A DNA stretch of 64,000 nt from Catenulispora acidiphila DSM 44928 (GCF_000024025.1 NC_013131.1:2046001-2110000), one strand, 5' to 3'. Positions 33,158 through 42,470 are shown, counted from the stretch's first letter. Numbers and translations are program-made. The notes: generated by a model not told the origin, from the sequence alone.

Positions 33158-33886
33158 CTAATCCACTTTCCCGATCAGGGTGCCGACGAGATAGGTGATC
33201 CCCATCGCCAGCGCGCCGCCGATCACGTTGCGCAGAATCGCCCGTCCCGGCGCCGCGCGGCCCAGGCGCGCGCTGATGAAGCCGGTCGCGACGAGCGCGA
33301 TCAGCACGCTGACCACGGTCACCGGGACGCGCCACTCGCGCGGCGGCAGCACGATCGCCAGCAGCGGCAGCAGCGCGCCGACACTGAACGCCACGAAGCT
33401 GGCGATCGCCGCGCTCCAGGGGTTCGCCAGGGAGTCGGGGTTAATACCGAGTTCGGTCTGCGCGTGGGCGCTGAGGGCGTCGTGCGCAGTCAGCTCCTCG
33501 GAGACGCGGCGCGCGGTGTTCTCCGTCAGGCCCTTGTCGCGGTAGAGGCCGACCAGTTCCTCGAGCTCTTCCTCCGGTGCCTCGGCCAGCTCCTTGCGTT
33601 CCAGCGCCAGAGCCGCGATCTCGGTGTCGCGCTGCGTGGACACCGACACGTACTCCCCGGAGGCCATCGACAGCGAGCCGGCCAGCAGTCCGGCGATGCC
33701 GGAGGCCAGCAGCGTGGACTTGGTGTCGGTGGCGCCGGCGACGCCGACGACCAGGCCGGCGGTGGAGACGATGCCGTCGTTGGCGCCCAGCACGCCGGCG
33801 CGCAGCCAGTTCAGCCGCGCCCCGAGCCCTTCGTGCGGGTCGTGGGCCGGATGCGCGGGGGAGTCGGTGCCCTCGTCGGCGCTCAT
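33158..33886 (-). CDS. VIT1/CCC1 family iron/manganese transporter
   Basis: A 242-residue membrane protein of the vacuolar iron transporter family. Diagnostic segments are LRAGVLGANDGIVSTAGLVVGV (TM1; metal site Asp/Asn), LAGSLSMASGEYVSVSTQRDTE (TM2 and the start of the metal-binding helix), and an acidic helix EAPEEELEELVGLYRDKGL. Three more membrane helices follow. The bacterial role is metal efflux or detoxification. No iron box lies upstream of it. Confidence 0.93.
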   Translation of the reverse strand: MSADEGTDSPAHPAHDPHEGLGARLNWLRAGVLGANDGIVSTAGLVVGVAGATDTKSTLLASGIAGLLAGSLSMASGEYVSVSTQRDTEIAALALERKELAEAPEEELEELVGLYRDKGLTENTARRVSEELTAHDALSAHAQTELGINPDSLANPWSAAIASFVAFSVGALLPLLAIVLPPREWRVPVTVVSVLIALVATGFISARLGRAAPGRAILRNVIGGALAMGITYLVGTLIGKVD

Positions 33887-33910
33887 GGCGACACGTCTAC
33901 CCGCAAACGC

Positions 33911-33947
33911 GAAGCGGTCACCTCCCGGTTGGGGAGATGACCGCTTC
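33911..33947 (-). terminator. Terminator after pepA
   Basis: GAAGCGGTCA (33911-33920) and TGACCGCTTC (33938-33947) form a perfect 10-bp stem with an inner CTCCC/GGGAG stem. It is about 110 bp after the pepA stop and also 25 bp upstream of the transporter start. Confidence 0.78.
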
Positions 33948-34056
33948 GGGTCAGCGCGAGCCGCCTCGGATCAGCGCTTTCATGCTTCAGAGCAGGTGCA
34001 CCTGCCGGTGATCGCCCGCGCGGTGCTTCACCTGATCGGTGCGTGCGTGCCGGTGC

Positions 34057-35577
34057 CTACTTGCCGGCGCCCAGGTCCTCGGCCAGCTTCACCAGCGTGC
34101 GCACCGCGGCGCCGGTGCCGCCCTTCGGGGTGTCGCCGTAGGGCGCCTTCTCGTTGAACGAGGCGCCGGCGATGTCCAGGTGCGCCCACTTGATGCCCTC
34201 GCCCACGAACTCGCGCAGGAACAGGCCGGCGACCAGCATGCCGCCCATGCGCTGGCCCATGTTCGAGATGTCGGCGCTCTGGGTGTCGATGGTCTCGCGC
34301 AGGTACTCCGGCAGCGGCATCGGCCACATCTCCTCGCCGGCGGCCTTCGCGGTCTCCACGATGCGGGTGCGCAGCTCCTCGTCGTTGGCCATGACCGCGG
34401 AGAGCCGGTCCAGCGCCAGGACCTGCGCGCCGGTCAGGGTCGCCACGTCCAGCAGCAGGTCCGGGCCGTCCTCGCTGGCCCGGGCCAGCGCGTCGGCCAT
34501 GACCACGCGGCCCTCGGCGTCGGTGTTCATGATCTCGACGGTCTTGCCGCCGTACATGGTGATGACGTCCGAGACCTTGATCGCGCCGCCGCCGGGCATG
34601 TTCTCGGCCAGCGACAAGTAGGTGGTGACGTTGACCGGCACCTCCTGGCGGGCCACCGCCACGGTCGCGGAGAACACCGCGGCGGCGCCGCTCATGTCCG
34701 ACTTCATGGTGTCCATCGCGTTCGCCGGCTTCAGCGAGATGCCGCCGGTGTCGAAGGTGATGCCCTTGCCGACCAGCGCCAGGTGCTTCTTGGCCTTCGG
34801 GTGCCGGTAGGTCACGCGCACCAGGCGCGGCGGCTTGGCCGAGCCCTTGCCGATGCCCATGATCCCGCCGTAGCCGCCCTTGGTCAGTGCCTTCTCGTCC
34901 AGCACCTCGATGCTGAGCGTGGCCAGCGCCGCGTCCTTCACCTCGGCCTGCGCGCGCTCGGCGAAGCTGGCCGGGTACAGGTGCGAGGGCGGGGTGTTGA
35001 TCAGGTCGCGGGCCAGGTTCACGGCGCCGGCGACGGTGCCGGCGCGCTCCACGGCCTTCTTCGCCGGCGCCTGCTTGGCCGCGCCGGTGGCCAGCACGAC
35101 CTCGCCCAGGGCGCCCTTGGCGTCCTTGCGCGGGGTCTTCAAGCCCTGCCAGGCGTAGGTGCCCAGCAGCACGCCCTCGGCGATCGCGCCGACCTGCTCG
35201 GCGTCCTCGGCCGGCAGCGCGAAGACCGCCTTGGCCTTGCCGGCCAGCGAACGCGCCGCGGCGGCGGCGGACTTGCGCAGGGTGTCGGTGTTCAGGGCCG
35301 CGCCCTTGCCGGGCTTCTTGCCCAGACCCACGGCGACGATCAGCGGCGCCTTGACGTCGCCCTGCGCCGGCACCCGGGTCAGCTCGCCGTCCTTGCCGGC
35401 GGCGCCGAGCAGGTCCAGCGCCTTGGCCAGGGCTCCGCCGTAGGCCGCGTCCACGGCCTCGGCGCCGGGTGCCAGGGCGACGCCCCTGACCCCCTTGGCG
35501 GTCTCGGTGGCGTACACACCGACTACGACGGCGTCCGCCTTGCCGGTCGCGGTAGCGGACAGGGAGATCGAGGTCAT
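34057..35577 (-). CDS. pepA: Leucyl aminopeptidase (M17)
   Basis: A cytosolic two-metal aminopeptidase of 506 residues. The metal ligands are visible in VGKGITFDTGGISLKP, the MKSDMSGAAAV segment (catalytic Lys/Asp), and the family signature NTDAEGRVVMADAL. The N-terminal macro-like domain covers about 1-170. Length is normal. It is a single gene, bounded by a terminator downstream and divergent from gcvT. Confidence 0.95.
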   Translation of the reverse strand: MTSISLSATATGKADAVVVGVYATETAKGVRGVALAPGAEAVDAAYGGALAKALDLLGAAGKDGELTRVPAQGDVKAPLIVAVGLGKKPGKGAALNTDTLRKSAAAAARSLAGKAKAVFALPAEDAEQVGAIAEGVLLGTYAWQGLKTPRKDAKGALGEVVLATGAAKQAPAKKAVERAGTVAGAVNLARDLINTPPSHLYPASFAERAQAEVKDAALATLSIEVLDEKALTKGGYGGIMGIGKGSAKPPRLVRVTYRHPKAKKHLALVGKGITFDTGGISLKPANAMDTMKSDMSGAAAVFSATVAVARQEVPVNVTTYLSLAENMPGGGAIKVSDVITMYGGKTVEIMNTDAEGRVVMADALARASEDGPDLLLDVATLTGAQVLALDRLSAVMANDEELRTRIVETAKAAGEEMWPMPLPEYLRETIDTQSADISNMGQRMGGMLVAGLFLREFVGEGIKWAHLDIAGASFNEKAPYGDTPKGGTGAAVRTLVKLAEDLGAGK

Positions 35578-35807
35578 CGTTGATCCAGTTCTCGCTAGGA
35601 CATCTGCAGATTCTGGCGGGGAAGGGGTTCGCCCTTCACAGCGGTCGAGGCGGCCGTCACCCGAGTCATCGTTACTTTAGGCGACTGTATTCCGTACCGG
35701 CATGCCGGGCGATACGCCGGGATGACCTTCCCCGCCGCCGGTGGTCCGGCGCGCACCGCCTTGAGCACGGCTCGCCCGACCGCTTTGCTCGGGTATCGTC
35801 TCGGCCT

Positions 35808-36917
35808 GTGACCAGCGATCCCCTCACCTCGCCCCTGCACGCCCGCCACGTCGCCCTCGGCGCGAAGATGTCCGATTTCGGCGGCTGGGACATGCCGATC
35901 GAGTACAGCAGGACAGGCGGGGTGCTCAAGGAGCACGCCGCGGTCCGCGAGCAGGTCGGCGTCTTCGACGTCAGCCACCTGGGCAAGGCCTCGGTCACCG
36001 GTCCCGGCGCGGCGGCGTTCGTGAACTCCGTGCTGGCCAACGACCTGCAGCGCATCGAGGACGGCCAGGCGCAGTACACGCTGTGCTGCGACGACGCGAC
36101 CGGCGGCGTGGTCGACGACCTCATCGCCTACCTCAACGGTCCCGAGGACGTCTTCCTGATCCCCAACGCGGCCAACACCTCCGAGGTCGTCCGCCGCCTG
36201 CGGGAAGCGGCGCCCGAAGGCGTCACGGTCCAGAACCGGCACCGCGACTTCGGCGTGCTCGCGGTTCAGGGCCCGAAGTCCGCCGCGGTCCTGGCCGAGC
36301 TCGGGCTGCCGACCGACCACGACTACATGTCCTTCACCGTCGCCTCCTTCGAGAACGCCCCGCTCACCGTCTGCCGCACCGGCTACACCGGCGAGCACGG
36401 CTATGAGTTGGTGGCGCCGTGGGACAAGACCGAGGCGCTGTGGGACGCGCTGCAGGCCGCCGGCGAGGAGTTCGGCATCCGCCCCTGCGGCCTCGGCGCG
36501 CGCGACACGCTGCGTACCGAGATGGGCTACCCGCTGCACGGCCAGGACCTGTCGATGGAGATCACGCCGAACATGGCGCGCGCCGGCTGGGCCGTCGGCT
36601 GGAAGAAGCCGGCCTTCTGGGGACGCGAGGTCCTGCTGGCCGAGCGCGAGGCCGGCGCCAAGCGTCTGCTGCGCGGCATCCGCGCCGTCGACCGCGCCAT
36701 CCCGCGGGCGCACATGGTGGTGAACGACGCCGACGGCAAGCAGATCGGCGAGGTCACCTCTGGAACTTTCTCGCCGACCCTGCGCGAGGGAATCGGCCTG
36801 GCGCTGTTGGACCGCGAGTACACCGAAGGCGACACCGTGTACTTGGACGTGCGCGGAAAAGCCGCGGCGTTCACTGTCGTGAAGCCTCCGTTCGTGGACG
36901 TCCGCACCCGCGGCTGA
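35808..36917 (+). CDS. gcvT: Glycine cleavage system T protein (aminomethyltransferase)
   Basis: Transfers the aminomethyl carbon from H-protein to tetrahydrofolate. It has 369 residues with FGGWDMPIEYSRTGGVLKEHAAVR and the folate site NDLQRIEDGQAQYTL near the N-terminus, RTGYTGEHGYEL in the middle, and VTSGTFSPTLREGIGLALLD in the C-terminal barrel. GTG 35808 (VTSDPLTSPLHARH) matches the usual family start; no ribosome site precedes it, so the mRNA may be leaderless. The partner genes gcvH and gcvP are not in the window. Confidence 0.94.
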   Translation: MTSDPLTSPLHARHVALGAKMSDFGGWDMPIEYSRTGGVLKEHAAVREQVGVFDVSHLGKASVTGPGAAAFVNSVLANDLQRIEDGQAQYTLCCDDATGGVVDDLIAYLNGPEDVFLIPNAANTSEVVRRLREAAPEGVTVQNRHRDFGVLAVQGPKSAAVLAELGLPTDHDYMSFTVASFENAPLTVCRTGYTGEHGYELVAPWDKTEALWDALQAAGEEFGIRPCGLGARDTLRTEMGYPLHGQDLSMEITPNMARAGWAVGWKKPAFWGREVLLAEREAGAKRLLRGIRAVDRAIPRAHMVVNDADGKQIGEVTSGTFSPTLREGIGLALLDREYTEGDTVYLDVRGKAAAFTVVKPPFVDVRTRG

Positions 36918-36935
36918 TCAAACTCTCAGACGATC

Positions 36936-36961
36936 CGCCCCCGGCCCGAGCGCCGGGGGCG
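36936..36961 (+). terminator. Terminator after gcvT
   Basis: CGCCCCCGGC and GCCGGGGGCG form a perfect 10-bp stem with a 6-base loop, 18 bp after the gcvT stop. Confidence 0.82.
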
Positions 36962-36982
36962 CCTTCGTGGGAGCATGGCGGC

Positions 36983-37930
36983 ATGATCAGCATCCCCCAT
37001 ACAGGCAGTGGTGGCGAGCGGCCGACCGGACAGCAGTACACGATCAAGGCAGGGGAGTACGCCGCCACGGTGACCGAGGTCGGGGCGGCTCTCAGGGCCC
37101 TGCGGCTGAACGACCGGGAACTGATCATGGAGTTCCCCGAGGACGGCGTCCCGGTCGGCGGCAGCGGCCAGCTGCTCATCCCCTGGCCCAACCGCATCCG
37201 CGACGGCAAGTACACCTTCCGCGGCGTCGAACGCGAGCTGGAGATCAGCGAGGCCGCGCGCCACAACGCGATCCACGGCCTGACCCGGCTCGCCCACTGG
37301 ACGCCGGAGACCCACACCGACTCCTCGCTCCGCATGACCGTCCGCCTGGAGCCGCAGCCCGGCTACCCGTTCGCGCTCGACGTGGCGGCGGAGTACACGC
37401 TGGACGCCGACGAGGGCCTGACCGTCTCGGTGACCGCGCGCAACGCCGGCGAGTGGGAAGCGCCGTACGGCATCGGCTCGCACGCCTACCTGAAGACCGA
37501 CGGCGGCCTCGACGGCCCGCAGGGTCTGGCGCAGGTCCCCGCCGGCCGCTGGCTGATGGTCGACGAGCGCATGATCCCGCAGTGCGAGGTCCCGGTCGCC
37601 GGCACGCCGTACGACCTGCGCGACCGCCGCCCCCTGCGCGGACTGACGCTGGACACGGCGTACACCGACATCGTCCGCGACAACGACGGCCGCGCCCGCG
37701 TGACCCTCGGCCAGGGCGCGGACGGCGTGACGATGTGGTTCGGCGAAGGCCTGGAGTGGGTGCAGCTGTTCTCCGGCGACCCCCTGGACCCGCCCTACCA
37801 CCGCTCCGCACTGGCCGTCGAGCCGATGAGCTGCCCGCCCGACGCGTTCAACAGCGGCAAGGGCCTCATCGCCCTGGAGCCCGGCGCATCGGTGACGCAC
37901 ACCTGGGGGATCGTGAGCGGGGCGGCGTAA
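36983..37930 (+). CDS. Aldose 1-epimerase family protein
   Basis: A mutarotase-fold enzyme of 315 residues that interconverts anomers of a hexose or related sugar. Key residues are in IPWPNRIRDGKYTF, NAIHGLTR (first His), GIGSHAYLK (second His) and AVEPMSCPPDAFNSG (catalytic Glu). It is of the YihR/GalM-like group. ATG 36983 follows GGGAG at 36968-36972. Four bases separate it from the next gene, so they probably form an operon. Confidence 0.92.
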   Translation: MISIPHTGSGGERPTGQQYTIKAGEYAATVTEVGAALRALRLNDRELIMEFPEDGVPVGGSGQLLIPWPNRIRDGKYTFRGVERELEISEAARHNAIHGLTRLAHWTPETHTDSSLRMTVRLEPQPGYPFALDVAAEYTLDADEGLTVSVTARNAGEWEAPYGIGSHAYLKTDGGLDGPQGLAQVPAGRWLMVDERMIPQCEVPVAGTPYDLRDRRPLRGLTLDTAYTDIVRDNDGRARVTLGQGADGVTMWFGEGLEWVQLFSGDPLDPPYHRSALAVEPMSCPPDAFNSGKGLIALEPGASVTHTWGIVSGAA

Positions 37931-37934
37931 GACG

Positions 37935-38834
37935 TTGGCCAGCCCGCTGGACCTGCACTGGAACCACGGAGTACGCCGCTGGAGTTCGGCAACGGAGCCA
38001 CCGATCCAGGTGCACGCCTACGACGAACGCACGGTGATCCTCCGCCAGAGCAAGAGCACGAACTACGAGGCGCCGTTCATCTACCTGCTGTTCGGCGCCG
38101 ACCGCGCACTCCTGCTCGACACCGGCGCCACCGCGGACCCGGCGGTCTTCCCCCTGCGCGCGACGGTCGACGAACTGATCACAAACTGGCTCCAGCAGCA
38201 TCCGCGCGACGGCTACGAACTGGTCGTCGCGCACACGCACAGCCACGGCGACCACGTCGCGGCGGACGCGCAGTTCACCGGACGCCCGGACACACTGGTG
38301 GTCGCGAAGGAACCAGAAGCGGTCCGCCACTTCTTCGGCTTCGACGACACACGCTGGCCCGACCAGGAAGTCGAGGTCGACCTCGGCGACCGCGTCCTCC
38401 GCGCGCTCGGCGCCCCAGGCCACCACGCCGCGGGAGTGGTATTCCACGACCCCGCAACCGGCTTCCTCCTCACCGGCGACACCGTGTACCCGGGCCGCAT
38501 CTACGTCGCGGACTACGCGCAACTCGTCGCCACCCTCAACCGCCTGGTGGCCTTCTGCGCCGCCCACAAGGTGACCTGGGTGATGGGCTGCCACGTCGAG
38601 ATGACCGACCGCCCCTACCGCGATTACCCCATCGGCTCCACGTATCAGCCACGCGAGCGCGCGCTACCGATGACAGTGGCGCAGCTGACCGCTCTGCGAG
38701 ACGCGGCGGTGCAGGTCGACGGCCGTCGCGGGGAGCACAGGTTCGAGGACTTCATCGTGTTCCACGAGCCCGCGGGGTGGGCAGCGATCCTGTTCCGGAT
38801 GCGCGGATTCCGGGCTCGAATGCTCGGGCGTTAG
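37935..38834 (+). CDS. MBL-fold metallohydrolase
   Basis: A metallo-beta-lactamase-fold protein of 299 residues. The metal site is AHTHSHGDHVAAD (99-111), followed by GAPGHHAAGVVFHDP and LLTGDTVYPGRIYV, giving the full HxHxDH-H-D set. The C-terminal region VTWVMGCHVEMTDRPYRDYP holds the last His. The reaction is unknown (hydrolase or glyoxalase-like). The TTG start is inferred from the 4-base gap to the aldose epimerase gene; no better start precedes the fold. Its stop overlaps the convergent gene's stop by 4 bp. Confidence 0.87.
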   Translation: MASPLDLHWNHGVRRWSSATEPPIQVHAYDERTVILRQSKSTNYEAPFIYLLFGADRALLLDTGATADPAVFPLRATVDELITNWLQQHPRDGYELVVAHTHSHGDHVAADAQFTGRPDTLVVAKEPEAVRHFFGFDDTRWPDQEVEVDLGDRVLRALGAPGHHAAGVVFHDPATGFLLTGDTVYPGRIYVADYAQLVATLNRLVAFCAAHKVTWVMGCHVEMTDRPYRDYPIGSTYQPRERALPMTVAQLTALRDAAVQVDGRRGEHRFEDFIVFHEPAGWAAILFRMRGFRARMLGR

Positions 38835-40075
38835 CAGCCGGCGAGGAAGTCCTCGGTACGGACTGCGAAGGTGTGTGGCTCCGGATCTCGCAGGACGCTG
38901 ATTCGCCACGGGTCGTTGCTTTCGAGGCCGCCGATCGGTACCGGTATCGGTACCGCGTAGTGGCGAAGCAGTTCCTCCGCCACCGGACGCCCATACCGTT
39001 CGTGGTCCGCTCTGTACTTGACCATGCGGAGTTCGGCTGTCGATACGGCGGGCCGACGCCCAGGTTCGACCTTCGGGCGCGGCTCGAACGGGTTTTGCGC
39101 GGCGTCGGTCAGGGGGCGGAGGATGGCGGCGCGCTGCCGTGTTGTCCGCCGGTCGGCCGCGGCAAGGAGTATCGCTCCGGCGCCCGCATAGCGTCGGCAA
39201 CTCTCGGATACACCTGGGAGATCGACCAGCACGGGATAGCGCATGACGCGTATCTCGCGCATCGTCTCGGCGAACCCGCGTGACGCGGCTCTGCCGACGT
39301 CGTACCGTACGACGTCCGGTCGCGGGTGCCCCTTCTCCTCGGGGCCCGGCGGGACCACGGCGTCGGCACGGCGACCGGCGGCTGACTCGTGCCAGGCCTG
39401 GTCGGTGACGTCCAGGTGTCCGGAAGCGGCGTGCACGAATCCTCGGGTGCCCAGCGCGATCTTCGGTCCGTCATCGGTGACGGTGACTGCGGCGCCGTGG
39501 AGGTCGGAGGCGGCGACTTCGACGCGGGTGACGTCCTTCAGGTGGAAGGCCAGCGCAGCGGGTTCCGACGTGTCGGCTGGGAAGCGGCGCGGGACGCGGA
39601 TGGTGACGTGGGCGTCGAGACGGCGCCCGGCGCGTTCGGCCCGGAAGCTGATCACGCGTGACGCGGCGAGATCGTAGTCTGCGGCCACTTCCTCTACGGC
39701 GTCCGTGGTGAGGGGCTGCGGCCAGGGCTGGACTCTGCCGGAGTAGTCGCGATAGGGACCTCGGAACGGGGTCGGTGGGAGCGAGTCCTCCAGGGCGAAT
39801 CCTGCGATGGCAGCCTGCTCGACCATCCACTCGCGGTGGAAGTCCGCCATCCACAGCAGAGCGGCCGCTGCTTGACGCCTGGAATGTCGGCGCTTCGTGC
39901 CGACGGCGGCAGCGAACAGCGGTGAGGTGCTGTTGTCCCAGATGTCTGAGACGCGGATGATGAGTCCCCGGTCGAAGGTGCGCGCGTCGGCGGATGCCTC
40001 GGCGATCTGCGTGACGGATCGGTCGAGTAGGGCGCAGAGGACGGCGAGTGGGTCAGCGACGGGCATTGCGCTCAC
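38831..40075 (-). CDS. Uncharacterised protein coupled to cobS
   Basis: A 414-residue soluble protein I do not recognise. The N-terminal third is helical (PLAVLCALLDRSVTQIAEAS, then AAAALLWMADFHREWM). The middle is beta-rich with RxxxHVTIRVPRRFPADTS, and the C-terminal part has VMRYPVLVDLPGV and AILLAAADRRTTRQRA. There is no membrane segment or clear metal motif. GTG 40075 forms a GTGA overlap with the cobS stop, so it is probably translated with cobS; ATG 40066 is the alternative. A cobalamin role is only suggested by that coupling. Confidence 0.72.
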   Translation of the reverse strand: MSAMPVADPLAVLCALLDRSVTQIAEASADARTFDRGLIIRVSDIWDNSTSPLFAAAVGTKRRHSRRQAAAALLWMADFHREWMVEQAAIAGFALEDSLPPTPFRGPYRDYSGRVQPWPQPLTTDAVEEVAADYDLAASRVISFRAERAGRRLDAHVTIRVPRRFPADTSEPAALAFHLKDVTRVEVAASDLHGAAVTVTDDGPKIALGTRGFVHAASGHLDVTDQAWHESAAGRRADAVVPPGPEEKGHPRPDVVRYDVGRAASRGFAETMREIRVMRYPVLVDLPGVSESCRRYAGAGAILLAAADRRTTRQRAAILRPLTDAAQNPFEPRPKVEPGRRPAVSTAELRMVKYRADHERYGRPVAEELLRHYAVPIPVPIGGLESNDPWRISVLRDPEPHTFAVRTEDFLAGC

Positions 40076-40851
40076 CGGGCCAGGACGAGTAGCGAGACCG
40101 TGAATCCTGTCTCGACGAGCGCTCCCAGTACATCGCCGGTGATGCCTCCGAAGCGGCGATTCGTGTGGCGCAGCACCAGTGTCGCGCTGCCGATCGCGGC
40201 CACGATCGCGGCGGGCCAGAGCAGCCAGCGCGCGCCGTCGGTCACGCAGAGCCCTGCGATAGTTGCCGCGACCAGTGCGCCGGTGGATGCGATGGCGACC
40301 GCCACCTGCGACACGCTCCCCGCGACCCAGGCGCCGAGGCCGTCGGGGCGTGCCGAGGGGACGCCGGGGCGGCAGGCCCATGGCACGGCGAGGCGTCCGG
40401 CGACGCAGGACACTGCGATGGCGCACGCTCCGTACCACGCGCCGTGGCGCCCCCAGGCGCTCGTGAGCAGCAGGACCTGGCCGAGGAGGGCCAGGACCAG
40501 CGTGATGACGCCGAACGGGCCGATGTCCGAGGCCTTCATGATGCGCAGCGCGTCCGGGGCGGGCTTGGCCGAGCCGAGGCCGTCGGCGGTGTCGGCGAGG
40601 CCGTCGAGGTGCAGGCCGCGGGTCAGCGCGGCCAGCGTCGCGATGCCGCCGACCGCTGCGGCGACCGGGCTGGTGGTCCACCACCCGAGTGCGGCGCCGA
40701 CTGCTCCCGCCGTCGCGCCGAGTACGCCGCCGACCACCGGTGCGCACGCCATCGCGCGCCCCGCGACCGTCCGATCGACCTGCTGCGGCGGGCCGATCGG
40801 GAGCGCGGTGAGGGTGGAGAAGGCGAGGCGGAGGCCGGGGAGGATGCTCAT
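40072..40851 (-). CDS. cobS: Adenosylcobinamide-GDP ribazoletransferase
   Basis: The membrane enzyme that joins adenosylcobinamide-GDP to alpha-ribazole, the last assembly step of adenosylcobalamin. It has 259 residues, with the family motif HLDGLADTADGLGS (81-94) and several hydrophobic helices over the whole length. It follows cobT with a 96-bp repeat-filled gap and its stop overlaps the start of the unknown gene. Confidence 0.93.
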   Translation of the reverse strand: MSILPGLRLAFSTLTALPIGPPQQVDRTVAGRAMACAPVVGGVLGATAGAVGAALGWWTTSPVAAAVGGIATLAALTRGLHLDGLADTADGLGSAKPAPDALRIMKASDIGPFGVITLVLALLGQVLLLTSAWGRHGAWYGACAIAVSCVAGRLAVPWACRPGVPSARPDGLGAWVAGSVSQVAVAIASTGALVAATIAGLCVTDGARWLLWPAAIVAAIGSATLVLRHTNRRFGGITGDVLGALVETGFTVSLLVLAR

Positions 40852-40857
40852 GGTGCG

Positions 40858-40933
40858 GTGATCGGGAGTCCTTCGGTGATCGGGAATCCTTCGGCGATCA
40901 AGCGATCAAGCGATCAGGCGATCAGGCGATCGA
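40858..40933. repeat. Short tandem repeats between cobT and cobS
   Basis: Two copies of GGTGATCGGGARTCCTTC are followed by five 8-bp units (GCGATCAA twice, GCGATCAG twice, GCGATCGA) at 40894-40933. Clean head-to-tail units suggest slippage; the length is likely variable among strains. Confidence 0.8.
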
Positions 40934-40947
40934 GGATCAGAGGCAGG

Positions 40948-42321
40948 TCAGATCCGCGACCGCAGCGTCGGCTCCGGAATCCCGGTCTCGGCGAACGTCG
41001 ACAGCTCCGTGGCGAGCGCGGCGGCGGCCTTCAGCATCGGCAGCGCGAGGAGTCCCAGCGCGCCTTCGGCCTGGCGCACGTCGTAGCCCTCGACCAGCGG
41101 CTCGAGCGACAGCCGGTCCAGCGCCGCCTTGTGCGCGGGCTCCGGCGACAGCGCGCCGGCCAGCACCCACTGCGGCGCGCGGTAGGCGATGCGCTGCACC
41201 AGCATCGCGCAGGCGGTGGTGGTCACACCGTCCAGCAGGACCGGCACGCGCCGGATCGCCGCCTGGAGCAGGAAACCGGTCAGCGCGGCGAAGTCGCGTC
41301 CGCCGACCTTCGTCAGCAGCTCCAAATGGTCGCCGAGGACAGGGCGTCCACGCCGCATCGCGTCACGGACCGCCGCACACTTGCGCATCCACGCCGTGTC
41401 GTCGATCCCGGAGCCGCGGCCGGTCACAGCCGCCGCGTCCTTGCCGGTCAGGATGCCGGACAGCGCCGAGGCGACCGTGCTGCCGCCCACGCCGACCATG
41501 GCGGGGATCAGCACGTCGGCACCGGAGTCGGCCTCGGCATCGGCGATGGACATGCCGAGCCGGAACGCTTCCTCGATCTCCTCGCGGGTCGCCGCGTCTT
41601 CCCTGTCGATGCTGCCGGACGGGCTGCCGACCGAGATGTCGATCACGCGCACGGTCGCGCCATGCAGCCGCGCCAGCACGCCGACCGCACCGCCGCCGTC
41701 CTCGATCTGCCGCACCCGCGCCGCGGTGACAGCCTGAGTCTGCTCCGACGCCGTGGCCGACACGCTATGCGCCGCCACCCCGTGATCACCGGCGAACACC
41801 ACAACCCGAGCGCGCTCAACCGGCCGCGCCAGCCCGCTCCCGCGCGCGCCGGCAAGCCAAATCGCCAGCTCCTCCAACCGTCCCAGCCCCGCAGCGGGCA
41901 CGGCCAGCCCCGCCAGCCGCGTACGCATCTCATCGCGCGCCGCCTCATCCGGACGCTCAGCCTGATCGGCGAGCTTGTCCAGGTTCAACGGCTCGGGCCC
42001 GGCGGGAGTGTCGGTGGCCTCAGCGGTGTCGCCGGATTCGGCGGCCTCGGTGGCGACGGTGGAGTCGGCGTCGGTGGCGGCATCGGTGACGGCATCGGTG
42101 ACGGCATCGGTGGCGGCATCGGCGTCAGCGTTGGCATCGGCGTCAGCGGTGGAGTCGGCCGCCTGAGCGACTTCGGCGACTTCAGCGACCTCCGCGGACT
42201 CTGCGACCTCAGCAGCGTCGTCGGCCGGCGTGGCTTCGGCGAGGTTCTCGGTCTCAGCCGCCGCCACGCTGGGCTCGGGCTGATCGGCCGACTCGGGAGT
42301 GGGGTTCTCGGGCGCGTCCAT
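40948..42321 (-). CDS. cobT: Nicotinate-nucleotide--dimethylbenzimidazole phosphoribosyltransferase with acidic N-terminal tail
   Basis: Makes alpha-ribazole phosphate for the lower ligand of cobalamin. The catalytic part (about 116-457) has VVFAGDHGVAAHSVSA, GVGGSTVASALSGIL, KVGGRDFAALTGFLLQAA and LDGVTTTACAML. The first 115 residues are an Ala/Asp/Glu-rich low-complexity tail (AEVAESAEVAEVAEVAQA, DAVTDAVTDAATDAD) absent from typical CobT of about 350 residues; its DNA is a 12-bp tandem repeat near 42080-42120. The catalytic Glu of the family lies near the C-terminus and was not pinned down. Confidence 0.9.
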   Translation of the reverse strand: MDAPENPTPESADQPEPSVAAAETENLAEATPADDAAEVAESAEVAEVAEVAQAADSTADADANADADAATDAVTDAVTDAATDADSTVATEAAESGDTAEATDTPAGPEPLNLDKLADQAERPDEAARDEMRTRLAGLAVPAAGLGRLEELAIWLAGARGSGLARPVERARVVVFAGDHGVAAHSVSATASEQTQAVTAARVRQIEDGGGAVGVLARLHGATVRVIDISVGSPSGSIDREDAATREEIEEAFRLGMSIADAEADSGADVLIPAMVGVGGSTVASALSGILTGKDAAAVTGRGSGIDDTAWMRKCAAVRDAMRRGRPVLGDHLELLTKVGGRDFAALTGFLLQAAIRRVPVLLDGVTTTACAMLVQRIAYRAPQWVLAGALSPEPAHKAALDRLSLEPLVEGYDVRQAEGALGLLALPMLKAAAALATELSTFAETGIPEPTLRSRI

Positions 42322-42380
42322 GGTGCGAACAGCCTAGCGGCGGTGCACTGTCGATGGGGAAGCCCCGGCGCTCGCACCCC

Positions 42381-42470
42381 GCACCCAAGCACCCCGCACC
42401 CAAGCACCCCGCACCCAAGCACCCCGCACCCAAGCACCCCGCACCCAAGCACCCCGCACCCAAGCACCCC
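42381..42470. repeat. 15-bp minisatellite, six perfect copies
   Basis: Six identical head-to-tail units of GCACCCAAGCACCCC fill 42381-42470, with a partial unit before them. The array lies between the cobT start and the cobU stop. It has no spacers, so it is not a CRISPR array. Confidence 0.95.

Noticed and set aside
42374-42470. Possible CRISPR array
   Set aside because: The 15-bp units are directly adjacent and identical with no spacers, so this is a minisatellite.
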